Assembly (NCBI GenBank): GCA_934045075.1
Contig: OW203726.1
Coordinates: 16,555,988-16,619,987, forward strand
DNA from: Yponomeuta sedellus
Taxonomy: Eukaryota > Arthropoda > Insecta > Lepidoptera > Yponomeutidae
DNA length: 64,000 nucleotides
Reading direction: 5' to 3'
Part shown: positions 34,301 to 42,544 of the stretch, one piece after another
Layout: every line of letters begins with the position of its first letter
Numbering within the stretch: the first letter of the stretch is position 1
Position numbers and translations under genes: made by a program
Notes under the pieces: generated by a model
What the model saw: only the letters and a program-made list of their open reading frames with translations
What the model was told of the DNA's origin: nothing
Databases searched by the model: none

Positions 34301-37300
34301 AAAAATAGGCATACTAAGCTTAATCGAAATGTAACAGCTGCTGAACCCCAAAAATAACCCAGCCAGAATTACCTGGAGTTTTATTCTCGGCCGTGTGCAA
34401 AAATAGGCATACTAAGCTTAATCGAAATGTAACAGCTGCTGAACCCCAAAAATAACCCAGCCAGAATTACCTGGAGTTTTATTCTCGGCCGTGTGCAAAA
34501 ATAAATCATAAATCTACGTAATGACTTGAGTCACGCAATGTTCCCCGCGTAGATTCATTCAGACTTTGAGGACTACAGTGACGGAATGCGATTGAATCGT
34601 ATCGTATACGAGCCACACCCCGCCCCATACTATCAAACTTTTCCTTACTCCGGACAAAAGAGGGACAAAAGCGTAAACTTTGACATTATTCACGATTTGG
34701 AGAACGGCAAAATGTACAATCGCGCACACTGTTCAGATTTTACTATACATTTGAAAATCCCCTTGAAAGCGTAACGCACAAACTTTTTTAAGGGCATTAG
34801 CCTTTTCTCACCACGTTTTGTACGCTGACGACGCGCTGTTCTATGAGCGCTCTCTGCGCGTCATCGGCGCGTATTAGTTCGCTAATAACAAACCCAAGGA
34901 TCGTGTGCAAAGGTTGCAGCATGCCAGCGGCCTTGCGTTTGCTGAGCGCCCCGATTGCGTTCTACGCGCGTCGTCAGTGCGTTCAAAAAACAGCGTGTGC
35001 AAAGGCCTTTAGTCCGCATTCTCTCCCATGTCACAAGAGTTGTTTTCACTGTCTTCACTTAGTTAGTCCTTTTATATCCTCCTAAAGTAAACAACGACGT
35101 AACTACCGATAACTGTGAAGGAAAACATCGGAAGGAAACCTGAGTGTCTGAGGTGTTCACACACCTCAGCACTTGAAATTGCCAATCTGGGGTGGGCAAG
35201 CGTGATAATTAAGGCCATACTCTCTGTCTCTAAGAGAAGGCCTGTGCCTTGTAGTGGGACTTATTATAACTGCAGGCAAAACAAAAAACTGACAATGAAA
35301 TCTCTAGAACATATGTAGTAAACGCGTGCTTCTAACTGCCACCATGCCTATGCGTAGCAGATATGGGGGTACGTAATCAATGGGTATGGTATAAATGAGC
35401 GTATGAAAGCATTTAATCGTTTGTTTGGGCAATAAATTAATGAGGACATCGTAAGCTCGCGATTCGTTGGATAATACAATTTGCTATCTCGACTCGCTAA
35501 TTCATGGGGTCGCGTGCTCGGCGATCATTGTTTTGAGGCGGTCTTAATCGTTTTGGATTTGTAAAAACGATTGATAAGTATTCAGACTTCCCTCGATGTT
35601 TTATTAGCCTGAAATTTCGCTGGGAGCTTTCGCTTTTCTTGACCCAATTTGGGCTCACATTTGTTAGTTAAATTAGTAATTTCCTTCGATTCCGGTACTA
35701 ATTTTGCTACCTTTATTAAGCGGCAATTATAGCCGCTTTTGTGATTCCTTTGTTTCTGTTTGTAATCAGTACTGAAATCGTAATCGAGGAAATTGATGTC
35801 CTCGAAAAAGTTGCCGTTAGGAATGTGACTCGTCTACGGAAACTATACAAAATCGTTCAGTATTTAAATAACATTAGCATAAACCTCACATATCAGTATG
35901 TGTTTGTGTGTGAGAGAGAGAGAATGTGTCTATTTATGTGAGTGTTTAGGTGTGCATATGTGGATAAGAATATATTATCAAAGTTTGTAAAGATTTATTC
36001 AATTACCAATATAAGGATACATTTTCACTGTTAATTAACATCATAAAGACTTACAAATAATATTAGGTAACCAAATAGGGACCTAACTCACCTATGAGTC
36101 AGGCCCCTATTCATTTAAATAACATACAAGAAGAGTGTCTCGTTTCCACTGGTAGGTTCATGAAAAGTCTTACCTGAAATCGTAAATGGATCCGTAAATC
36201 TTGCGCATGCACCTCAGCAACCTCGAAAGGCTATCTTTTCGACATATCGAGCCTCCTTTCGGGATGTGATTCATAAACTGAAATCAAGCCCAATTTATAT
36301 TTATCGTCATATCCTCATTTACTCTGCTACAACGTATTAGTGGTGGTAGCCGAGCGGCGTGATTTTTTTCTAAGTTACGTACATTTGTAAAGTTTTAGAT
36401 AGATAGAAAACTTTATCTTCTATAATATAAAAACGCATCGCTGAATGTGTTGGTAAGCGCAAATCTGGATAGCAGCTGAACCGATTTCGCTAATTCTTTT
36501 TTTAGAATATTCCTTTAAGTACGAGGATGGTTTTTCGACCAGAATCGACTGTTAGGCGGTACGAAGTTCGGTGGGTCACCTCATAATAATGAAGCCTTTA
36601 AAGCCACATTAAAGCACGGTCTTAGGCTGACATTCAGAGACGAAAATTGAAGCTAAGACCGGTCTCTGAACTGTCAAAATGTACGTGATTTGGACATTTG
36701 TAAGACCAGTCTTTGCTTAGTTTTCGTCTCTGAATGTCAGCCTTAGTGCGCTCGGTCCGAGTGTGCCATCCGAGTAAACTAATGCTTATGGTTGGCTATT
36801 TTGGTGTTGTCACGAAAAACCGTCTAATCAGGAGCATTAGTTTACTCGGATGGCGCACACGGTCCGAGCGTACTAAGACCGTGAAAACCTGGCTTTACTC
36901 TGCAGTAATACAACGTATTAGCGGTGGTAGCCGAGCGGCAGACCGCCGGCTTCGGGAGGTCGTAGGTTCGAATCTCGGCGTGACTTTTTTCTAAGTTACG
37001 TACATTTGTAAAGTACGTAACTTTAAAGTTATAAATAGTTAAATAGATAGAGATAAAGAACACTTTATTGTACATAAAAATGGAAATTACACAGATATTT
37101 CTTAACCTAAGAGTACAGACGGCGGCCTTAGTTATAGTAGTAAAACTATTGCTGACCGTGAAGGAAAACATCGTGATTAGACCTGAATATCTGAGCTGTT
37201 GAAATATCTCAGCGCTTGAAATTGCGAATCCACGGTGGGCCCGCGTGGTGAAGCCCACACTCTCTCTTTCTGAGAGAAGGGTTATGTCCTACAGTGGGAC

Positions 37301-39271
37301 GTGTATAGGCATTAATAATATATTAAGGTGTGGTAAAATTCAAAATGTCCAGTTCTTCTTGTCAATAGAAACAATATAAAGCGTGGGGGAAAAAATATAA
37401 ATCTCCAAATCAGCTGTATTGTACTAAACTTCCTCGTTGGTGTAACAGTATCACATCTGATTACCATGCTAGAGATCGTGGATTTGGTTCCCACTGGGGG
37501 CCGGCGTACATTTGTATAAATGGCCTCAGTCTGGGTGTATTTTCATGTTTGTGATGTCCTTGCTTTGTTGCCATAGCACTGGGTATCCTAGTTAGGGACC
37601 AGGGGGATGAGTTTCTATAATGCATAATTGTTCAATAGAGTCATATTAGTCTGGTAGTGGTAGTTTCATTCACGCTATAGGTAGTCTAGTAACCAATCGC
37701 ATTGCAATGGTATAACCCATGCTACTTAACCGGGCGCTTCCCGCGATTCGATCTTCTTCGCGAGAAATGGCTATTTAATTTGCGCGGGTTATACCACTGG
37801 AATAACATAGTACTGCTATTGCTTTGTAGATATCGATAAAATTTTATCGACTACCAAATTGAGGCAAACATCAATCATTGTCGTGCTTATTTTATTCTAT
37901 TGAAAAACTATGTAAGTATTATACTCTAGGGCCAGGACAAGTGATTGCGTTGTGAGGAAGTTATTTTAACTATTACCTTACCTGCCAATCTCCAAGAGTC
38001 TTGTAGCAGGCAGCAGGGAACGCGCTGGTGCGCCACCAGAGATTCCAGCGCTCGTCTCCGCCACCATTGTAGCCCTGGTACATGCGCCAGCCGCGTTCGG
38101 AGCATACCTTTATTAGTAACAAATTATATAGTAGTAGCTGGTGAGGCCGTGCGACTTCGTCTGCTTCGGTTTGCTGGTCGCCTAAGGCGACCAGCCACAG
38201 CCGCTACGGCTAGCACGGGTGCCTGCACGGGCGGGGGCTGTCCTCCCTCCGCTTCCGGCTTTTCATATACACTCTAGGGAAGAACCACTGCGTAGAAATA
38301 GAGAGCACTGAGTTTGTTTTCAAACCAGTTAAACCTATTAGCAACCGAATCGTGACTACGACAATCCTGTTTTTAAAAATACGCAGGAAGAAAACATACG
38401 TCTCAACAGCTCAGTTGCAACCAAATATCATGGTCACCCTACCAGAGCAGACGGAGGTGAAATAAATCAGCTGTTGTGTTGACGCCATCTTGAATTATCA
38501 GAATTCTCCCTAGATGGCAGCTCTTCATTGAGTCTTTTAATAAGGAGGCTAGTTTTCGACCAGCCAAGTGGTCAAACGTTTTAGATAAAGCTGTATTGTA
38601 ACTAAAAAGCCAGTCATGTAATCAAATGCTGCCGCCTAATGAACTTCCTAGCCGTTGAATTAGACGGCTGATTTAATGAGTCGGTGGCGACATATCTATA
38701 CGTTTAAGTTCAAATTTATTATAATAATTGTAATCTGTTTATGTTTATATTTATTATATTCATGCAAGTATAGGGTAGTAGTATACTTTTTTGAACTAAA
38801 AGTATGTACTAGTAAATAGTATACTACAAATAATAGTAGGTATACTATTTGTTTCTAGTTTAGCAACACCAATTTTAACTGGAAGATAATGCTGTAAGCA
38901 TTAAGTTTGCCTGTGTACTTTTTAATTTGTTTTAATAGTGCAAGAAAGGATTTTAATAATAATAATACTTTGTAGTGGTCCAATAGAAAACTGCCTCGGT
39001 GGTCTAGCCGTTAAGCTGCTTGGCTACCAAGACAGAAGTCAGACATCAGTATGTGATGTTCTTTCCTGGACATTATGCTATTATGTATCCTAATTTGGGA
39101 CCGGGACCAGTGTTGTGTGAAAATTATTATTGTTATCATTTATTCATCATGTAGTTAAGCAAGTACTGCATCAATATTCTTACCACCTACCTTGATAAGA
39201 AGACTGGGTCCAGAGCCATTATCATTGAGACGGTAAATAAACGGCTCGTCGTCATCAAATTCATCCTCCAT
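19199..39271 (-). CDS. Tubulin polyglutamylase, TTLL2-like, 12 coding exons
   Basis: ATP-dependent ligase of the tubulin tyrosine ligase-like family, which adds glutamates to tubulin tails, probably in axonemes or other stable microtubules. Joining coding exons 1-12 (39271-39191, 38107-37982, 36277-36174, 29285-29132, 28537-28457, 28376-28181, 26423-26218, 25483-25332, 24570-24420, 22245-22174, 21510-21301, 19393-19199) gives 575 aa with matching phases, close to TTLL2 length. Landmarks in order: [27 protein letters not shown] (ATP lysine), [70 protein letters not shown] (metal-binding Glu/Asn). The pattern [13 protein letters not shown] and the terminal RIFP block favour TTLL2 over other members. 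ATG 39271 has A at -3 and G at +4. A 5' non-coding exon may end near 39851 (AAG|GTAAGT). Confidence 0.88.
20113..20325 (+). mobile_element. TA-target MITE, family M1, copy 3
   Basis: The same termini as 3443 (CAGTGCGTTCACATTAACTT), with TA flanks at 20111-20112 and 20326-20327. It lies in TTLL2 intron 11 and is near-identical to copy 1, so mobility is probably recent. Confidence 0.75.
20326..21095. other. TTLL2 intron 11 remainder
   Basis: AT-rich with no gene. At about 20990-21095 there is a partial copy of the inverted-repeat element seen at 36.63 kb (GAGACCGGTCTAAGCTTAG and GTCTCTGAATGTCAGCCT). Confidence 0.45.
21301..21510 (-). CDS. TTLL2 coding exon 11
   Basis: A low-complexity Ser/Thr/Ala start ([18 protein letters not shown]), then [19 protein letters not shown] and [12 protein letters not shown]. 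The RIFP motif matches the C-terminal block of TTLL2 relatives. Phase 0 at both ends (TTTCCAG, CAG|GTAAAG). Confidence 0.8.
21730..21835 (-). repeat. SINE-like 3' fragment
   Basis: Shares CGTCCCACTGCAAGGCA, CTTCTCTCAGA and the ACGCGTGCC word with bases 460-540 and, in reverse, with 35.2 and 37.25 kb. Confidence 0.45.
22174..22245 (-). CDS. TTLL2 coding exon 10
   Basis: A 24-codon exon ([24 protein letters not shown]) in the variable linker. The acceptor is TTCCGCAG, the donor CAG|GTCAGA, phase 0. Kept because both neighbours are also phase 0. It could be skipped without shifting the frame. Confidence 0.65.
22505..22665 (+). mobile_element. Headless SINE-A copy
   Basis: Starts within the body (CTAGTTTGTCTCGGGTCTTG) and keeps the tail with TATTTATTATTATT. 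The tRNA head is missing, consistent with 5' truncation. Confidence 0.65.
22820..22925 (-). repeat. LINE/SINE 3' tail
   Basis: CCCCACTGCTGGGGCACGGG and CTCCACCACGGGGGCCAAGT, as at 4.86 and 33.5 kb. Confidence 0.5.
23828..24017 (-). pseudogene. piggyBac transposase C-terminal cysteine-rich domain
   Basis: The minus-strand frame ending at 23828 reads [20 protein letters not shown], then [20 protein letters not shown] and KL before the stop. The CxxC...C..C...CxxC...CxxC spacing is that of the DNA-end-binding domain at the piggyBac C-terminus. The catalytic region is absent. The apparent N-terminal part of the frame comes from the inverted duplicate and is not original. Confidence 0.72.
23896..24147. 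repeat. Inverted duplication inside the piggyBac element
   Basis: Arms of about 120 bp (around 23896-24016 and 24027-24147) are near-perfect reverse complements with a spacer of about 10 bp (CCGGCG). Each arm carries the same piece of transposase coding sequence, so the pair can form a long hairpin. Confidence 0.75.
24420..24570 (-). CDS. TTLL2 coding exon 9
   Basis: A phase-2 start completes Ser. It encodes [37 protein letters not shown] and [11 protein letters not shown], rich in Arg (a possible microtubule-contact or nuclear signal). The donor ATG|GTAAGT runs straight into the TTAA of the piggyBac element. Confidence 0.72.
24960..25065 (-). repeat. Degenerate LINE 3' tail
   Basis: TGTCCTACTGCTGGGCAATG and ACTCCGCC resemble the usual CCCACTGCTGGGCA tail. 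Otherwise 24571-25331 holds nothing I can name. Confidence 0.4.
25332..25483 (-). CDS. TTLL2 coding exon 8
   Basis: Begins [20 protein letters not shown], the metal-binding and substrate loop, then [14 protein letters not shown]. Phase 0 in, phase 2 out (AACAG|GTGAGG). Confidence 0.87.
26034..26103 (-). other. Candidate 70-nt cassette (poison) exon
   Basis: A GC-rich island with an acceptor (TTTTTGTTAG) and a consensus donor (ACCG|GTGAGT). At 70 nt it cannot sit between the phase-0 exons 7 and 8 without a frameshift. If included it adds [18 protein letters not shown] and then leads to a TGA in exon 8, before the VNLSPAL loop. Not part of the main transcript as I read it. Confidence 0.4.
26218..26423 (-). 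CDS. TTLL2 coding exon 7
   Basis: Encodes [32 protein letters not shown] and [18 protein letters not shown], then WLLE, the core catalytic block. Very GC-rich. The donor GAG|GTATTT is weak. Confidence 0.88.
26565..26710 (+). repeat. LINE 3' tail with (TCTA)n
   Basis: Reads TGGAAGAGAGCGCTCTTAGC, GATAAGACCGCC, then GCAATAAAGTGTTC and a TCTATCTA repeat, a typical end of a lepidopteran LINE. The rest of 26424-28180 holds no gene. Confidence 0.6.
28181..28376 (-). CDS. TTLL2 coding exon 6
   Basis: Encodes [47 protein letters not shown] and DRIGS, the central ATP-grasp strands. The acceptor is AATTTCCAG, the donor AGTG|GTGAGT (phase 1). Confidence 0.9.
28457..28537 (-). CDS. TTLL2 coding exon 5
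   Basis: Encodes [20 protein letters not shown] and LLIAGYK, with nucleotide-binding VVQRYI. Phase 0 at both ends. Confidence 0.9.
28538..29131. other. TTLL2 intron 4
   Basis: No gene. A palindrome near 28600-28640 (ACTAAACTTATAC repeated in reverse) and one near 28770-28810 (TATCTTGACCTATGCATAGG) are short snap-back sequences. Confidence 0.4.
29132..29285 (-). CDS. TTLL2 coding exon 4
   Basis: Encodes [35 protein letters not shown] and IFLFR. The lysine of HKP and the glycine loop bind ATP. Confidence 0.9.
29465..29600. repeat. Degenerate LINE tail
   Basis: CATCTGCCCACTGCTGGGTA followed by GTTTCGTGTCTTCC resembles LINE ends such as 49.86-49.93 kb. Unassigned to a family. Confidence 0.35.
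29738..29818 (+). mobile_element. Family B repeat fragment
   Basis: Holds the tRNA-like 3' half (GGTCGCGTGTTCGAGTCCCG) and the flank TTTTTAGCCTCTAAATAGG. Confidence 0.55.
30680..30882 (+). mobile_element. Family B tRNA-like repeat
   Basis: Keeps the 5' flank, the anticodon-arm analogue (CTGGCACGGATAGCCAG, a perfect 5-bp stem with a 7-nt loop), box B and the 3' flank. The D-arm region is damaged. Confidence 0.65.
31225..32110 (+). repeat. Unclassified dispersed repeat X, copy 1 (interrupted)
   Basis: Segments 31225-31512 and 31980-32110 match 44935-45260 and 45805-45925. Shared words include GTCGAATCTGACGTCAC, AATCACTAGTAGTCACAACA, AAATGGCTGAAAGC and AAATCTTTGATTATTTG. No ORF, no recognised ends. 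Bases 31513-31979, absent from copy 2, are a separate insertion. Confidence 0.55.
31513..31979. mobile_element. Unidentified insertion inside repeat X
   Basis: About 470 bp of higher-GC DNA between the halves of repeat X. It has GATGG-rich stretches, CGCGCGATCGATTCTCGCG near its right end and no ORF. It could be a solo LTR or a LINE 5' piece; I cannot decide. Confidence 0.35.
32380..32495 (+). repeat. LINE 3' tail
   Basis: TTTGCTGGAAGAAATCTCTT, AGATAAGCTCGCC, then TATAATAAAGCATAATAATA. The same family as 5545-5670 on the other strand. 32496-33230 shows nothing further. Confidence 0.5.
33232..33600 (+). mobile_element. 5S rRNA-derived SINE
   Basis: The head resembles the 3' half of 5S rRNA: AAGTTGAGTTAAGCAACA, GATCGGGTGCAGGATGGATG and ACCATCC follow the 5S order (GTTAAGCAAC...GGATGGGTGACC), which contains the internal promoter C box. 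The tail is the LINE end CCCCGTGGTGGAGTATG ... CCCCAGAAGTGGGGACAT. SINE3-type elements combine 5S heads with LINE tails. Confidence 0.6.
34112..34152 (+). repeat. (GT)n microsatellite
   Basis: GTGTGTGTGTGTGTGTG interrupted by TATGTATG. It creates a spurious Cys/Val-rich frame. Confidence 0.8.
34301..34502 (+). repeat. 98-bp perfect tandem duplication
   Basis: The unit beginning AAAAATAGGCATACTAAGC at 34301 recurs identically from 34399 and the second copy closes with the same AAAAATA. No ORF. The identity suggests a very recent event or an assembly duplicate. Confidence 0.85.
34503..35099. other. TTLL2 intron 3, no assigned feature
   Basis: Open frames of 62 and 80 codons lie at 34586-34774 and 34843-35085. 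They show no family motif, no splice context and weak composition, so I do not call them genes. A longer GCG-rich patch covers 34830-34990. Confidence 0.4.
35100..35290 (+). mobile_element. SINE-like repeat, family D
   Basis: GTGAAGGAAAACATCGGAAG, ACACACCTCAGCACTTGAAA, GGCCATACTCTCTGTCTC and AGAGAAGGCCTGTGCC parallel 37.15-37.31 kb. No clear head is visible. Confidence 0.5.
36174..36277 (-). CDS. TTLL2 coding exon 3
   Basis: Encodes [20 protein letters not shown] and [14 protein letters not shown]. The NH-P...ICRKD core marks the family. It ends phase 2. Confidence 0.87.
36419..36584 (+). mobile_element. Helitron-like H1 copy
   Basis: Starts TCTATAATATAAAAACGC and ends GGTGGGTCACCTCA, a damaged terminus. 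It has the family interior. Confidence 0.55.
36610..36890. mobile_element. Nested inverted-repeat elements
   Basis: Inner element 1 (36628-36747) has ends AGGCTGACATTCAGAGACGA and its complement. Inner element 2 (36748-36877) has ends GCTCGGTCCGAGTGTGCC and its near complement. Both lie between CACGGTCTTA and TAAGACCGTG, which may be the remains of an outer element. No coding capacity. Confidence 0.55.
36920..37030 (+). mobile_element. tRNA-derived SINE-C head
   Basis: GCGGTGGTAGCCGAGCGGCA, CTTCGGGAGGTCGTAGG and box B GGTTCGAATCTCGG. A headless duplicate word GGTGGTAGCCGAGCGG lies at 36345. Confidence 0.6.
37040..37320 (+). mobile_element. LINE tail fused to SINE family D
   Basis: 37050-37130 matches a LINE tail (ACTTTATTGTACATAAAAATGG), followed by a family D copy (GTGAAGGAAAACATCGTGAT ... 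TCCTACAGTGGGACG). Confidence 0.5.
37435..37645 (+). mobile_element. tRNA-derived SINE, family E, diverged
   Basis: CCTCGTTGGTGTAACAGTAT, then TACCATGCTAGAGATCGTGG and GGTTCCCACTGGGG, then TTTGTGATGTC and GGGTATCCTAGTT. Related to the intact copies at 55.7 and 56.8 kb. Confidence 0.55.
37706..37800. mobile_element. Short MITE-like inverted repeat
   Basis: AATGGTATAACCCATGC at the left pairs with GCGCGGGTTATACCACT at the right, enclosing about 60 bp. No clear target duplication. Confidence 0.45.
37982..38107 (-). CDS. TTLL2 coding exon 2
   Basis: Encodes [20 protein letters not shown] and [20 protein letters not shown], then WQ. The donor CAG|GTAAGG is strong. The acceptor (ACTAATAAAG) lacks a pyrimidine tract, with GC-rich foreign-looking DNA just upstream of it (38130-38270). 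Confidence 0.85.
39000..39130 (+). mobile_element. SINE-E-like relic
   Basis: GCCTCGGTGGTCTAGCCGTTA, then a scrambled middle and TATCCTAATTTGGGACCGGG. Follows the family E layout in decayed form. Confidence 0.4.
39191..39271 (-). CDS. TTLL2 coding exon 1
   Basis: Starts [20 protein letters not shown] and ends GPSLLIK|GTAGGT. The frame stays open to the acceptor at 39284 (ETAI before the Met), so a start further upstream remains possible. Confidence 0.75.
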
Positions 39272-39334
39272 GATAGCGGTTTCCTGTAAACACAGACGGG
39301 CTTTCACACAAACATTCAAGCAGATTTGAGAGCG

Positions 39335-39790
39335 GTGATATCGGAGCGGTAGAACGCCTGTTTCTCAATCGCTAGGTTGTGGGTTCTAACACCGGCATAC
39401 AAATTACTTTGTTTTCTAAGTTATGTATTTAAAAACCTATTTAGAGGCTAAAAATTTCACCCATGCCGGGCTCTACCAATTGAGCTCAATTGGTAGAGCG
39501 CTGTCACGGATAGCCAGAGGTTGCGGGTTCGAATCCCGGCATGGGTGAAATTTTTAGCCTCTAAATAGGTTTTTAAATTTGTTCCTTAGCACGGGTTAGT
39601 GCATTAAAAATAAAAATAGTATAAGTTATGTATATTTGTGAAGTTCTAGCAGCACCACTACTCGCTAATGGTGAAGGAATACACTTGAGTAAACCCTAGT
39701 GTCTGAAGTGTTCACAAAGCTCAGAGCCTGCTTCGAACAATGGCCCAACTATGAGGCTAAGTGGGGAAATATCAGGTCTAACTAACGCAA
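39335..39790 (+). mobile_element. SINE-C copy carrying an inserted palindromic family B pair
   Basis: Head and box B at 39340-39400; the body resumes at 39622 and ends CTAAGTGGGGAAATATCAGG. Split by 39428-39621. Confidence 0.65.
39428..39621. mobile_element. Snap-back family B insertion with 11-bp target duplication
   Basis: A partial minus copy (39428-39484) is joined to a longer plus copy (39485-39621) at TTGAGCTCAA. The whole insert is flanked by TAAGTTATGTA at 39417-39427 and 39622-39632. Confidence 0.7.
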
Positions 39791-40271
39791 CTACAAACAT
39801 TCAAAGCACCGAATTAAAACAATGAAACAAGAGCCATTAAATTCACTTACCTTCCAACTTTGTTCTTCATAACTTCGGTATTAAAACTGTGCTAAAAGGA
39901 CCCAGACAGGATTAAAAGCTAGTTAGATACTTGGTTGAATATAGTGACTTGCAACTACATCATAGTAACGTTGATAGGATCGGGGGGTAACTACGGACAA
40001 TACAGTACCACCGATAGACGTTCAATCCGCCCCGGTGGGCGGCCCGCCCTACACTGGCTGCCTTTTCCCCGCTTCACGGTCTCCCTTCCAGTCACGATTC
40101 CCAACGTAATCCAACTTGATTTATAGCTTACCATTCGTGACACGAGCATACCTTCTGTTGATACATAAAAAGCAGCGTAACCGCGGCCGATTACGGGGAT
40201 GCATTCTGTCTCTGAACGTTGGTATATATTTACTTACTAGATTTGATAAGGAGCGAACGCGGTTTGTCTAC

Positions 40272-40366
40272 ACTTCTTCTTCAGGCTATATTATGTAGTC
40301 CACTGCTGGACATAGCCCTCCCCTAATGAGCGCCATAGCGCCCTGTCTTCAGCTTGCCGCATCCAG
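40272..40366 (-). repeat. RTE LINE 3' tail
   Basis: CTTCTTCAGGCTATATTATG, GTCCACTGCTGGACATAGCC and TAATGAGCGCCATAGCGCC on the plus strand. Confidence 0.6.
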
Positions 40367-42139
40367 CTTAATGAGAATGTGTATACTTAATTAATCTTAT
40401 GTATTAATTCAAGCCACTCATAAAATTTGTCTATTTATTGCATATAAACATAATACATACTTACATGATATATACCGATTTAATATATGTTGTTACATGG
40501 TGTATGGTGGTGTCTATCCCCTGTTAACTTTTCCTTATTAAAAAATACATCTCAGTCTATGTCTATTCTGTCTATAAGTAAACAACTTATTGTGTACGAG
40601 TATGTCAAGCTGGCGTTGTCTCCAATCGCGTCGCCACCCTGAACTCGGGTAAACTAATTATTTATAATTTTGAACCAGCCCTTTCCTCATCACATGTATA
40701 TAATTTTTTTTCTCTTCTTCTTTTTTAGGCTATATTATTTCACAGCTGGACATATATAGCACCTGTCGGCTTTTTTCTTAAACGGAAGAAATTCATCGTT
40801 ATTTTTTTACAACTTTACTAACAAAAATGTCGTAGGCTACTATAACGTTTTGACGTTTCCAACATCATACGGGGTGCATGGAAGGAGCCTCCCTGAACAG
40901 CGTAGTGAATAGGCCTGTACATCTGGTGCACTCTCGGTCAACATTCGTAGAGTCCCTAACGTTGATTGAAATCTTTTCACCACGATAGCAAACTCAAGTC
41001 CTGCCTTAACGCCTGCGCTGTGTAGTCTCTATAATAGCAAAGGTTTCTAGCAGAATAAGTCGAAATTTTATCTAAAGTTTACCGCTCAACACACTGCAAC
41101 ATCGTTATCGATACCCCGTAAAAATAAGAACATCATAAGTTTTAATTTCATTTAACCAGAACTTAACACATCTTTGTACTTCATTCCATAGGTACTGTAG
41201 ACTCAATGTCGAAATGTAGTAGTCTGTAGGCTAGCAACATAAACATTCACAGTAACTACGATGGATATTGCGTGCGACACACGTGAAAACATTACGTCGA
41301 TTTCCGCCAATAAAAGTCACAAAAAACTTCAATACTGAAGTCATGAAAAACATCACCCTCAATTCGAGGTTGTATAAAAGCACGGTGCAAACATGTATAG
41401 GCATTCTACAGACTCTAATTACCTAATGACATGCATTTGGACGACAAATTGATTCTTATTGTCTGCCTACATAGACGGCATGGCACTATCATAATACAAT
41501 TATGCCCTATGAAAATGTTTCCATTAACCGGTTGAAAGTTTAAAGGTCACAAAAATGCTTAGTCCGTAAAACCGTTTTGCACTGTAATAAAAAATTAAGG
41601 GAGCTTCTCATTAAAGTTAAATTTGACTTTAAGCAAATCCAAAACTTTAAACATATATAGGAACAGAAAACCATAAATATTCAAGGCTACGCTTTGGACG
41701 TAAAGCAACAATTAAAAGACGCCAACTCTACTATAAAAATAACCGGCCAAGTACGTGTCAGGACTCACGCGTATTGTAAGGTTCCGTAGGAGTTCGTTAT
41801 AATATACGAACTTAGAAATAGGGGCTTTTGATTAATATTGGGATTTTATTTTACTTAACTGCCTGCTTCACAGAAGTCATTTACTAATTCATCAAAGGCA
41901 TCGCCAATGGAATTTATACATAGTTTTATTTTTAGTCGGTCGACTGTTAACTCGTCAACTTGTATAGCCAACTTAGCCGTGATAGCTTAACCTTAACTTC
42001 ATTATGTCTACCACTGTGATGAAATTTTGTCACGCTTATACAATATCGATTTATGGCTAAATGGTTATGGGTGATAATGTGAGGGAGGGAGATCGAAGAA
42101 CAGTTTTCTTATTTACTAAATTAAGGGCCGTCACTGTCT
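40367..42139. other. Intergenic AT-rich DNA
   Basis: 1.8 kb with no gene, RNA or element I can name. A truncated RTE-tail word (TTTTAGGCTATATTAT) lies at 40724. Confidence 0.45.
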
Positions 42140-42260
42140 TTCAATCCTCCAACAACCCTCACTTGGCCCCCGTGGTGGAGTATGGCCTAACCTTCCTGCG
42201 ATGCAGGAAGAGACCCGTGTCCCAGCAGTGGGGATATGCAAGGGTTGATATCGATATCAA
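42140..42260 (+). repeat. LINE/SINE 3' tail
   Basis: TTGGCCCCCGTGGTGGAGTA, GAAGAGACCCGTGTCCCAGC and AGTGGGGATATG, the plus-strand form of the 4.86 and 22.83 kb tails. Confidence 0.55.
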
Positions 42261-42544
42261 TCAGTTCCCACCTCATGTTTCCTCTCCTTATTTAGTTCAT
42301 TAATACAGTGTAAGGCAAGCTTTAGAGTTGTAACATAATTCAGTCTGAAAATAGAATCTTAAATGGATGCCCGAGACGCACGCTCAAGCCATGATGCGGA
42401 AAGTGCAAGGCCAATCCTCCGACCTTTGTTCAGTTACTTTACTTTAACAAACTTTAAACAGACCAATTACAGTTAACTAGGGATGTCACTAAACCTAACA
42501 GTTAGTGTACCATCCGCTGCAGGGGCGTCTTTACCGGCATTTCG

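Noticed and set aside
34586..34774. 62-codon frame [17 protein letters not shown]...
   Set aside because: No recognised domain, no splice or promoter context, ordinary length for chance.
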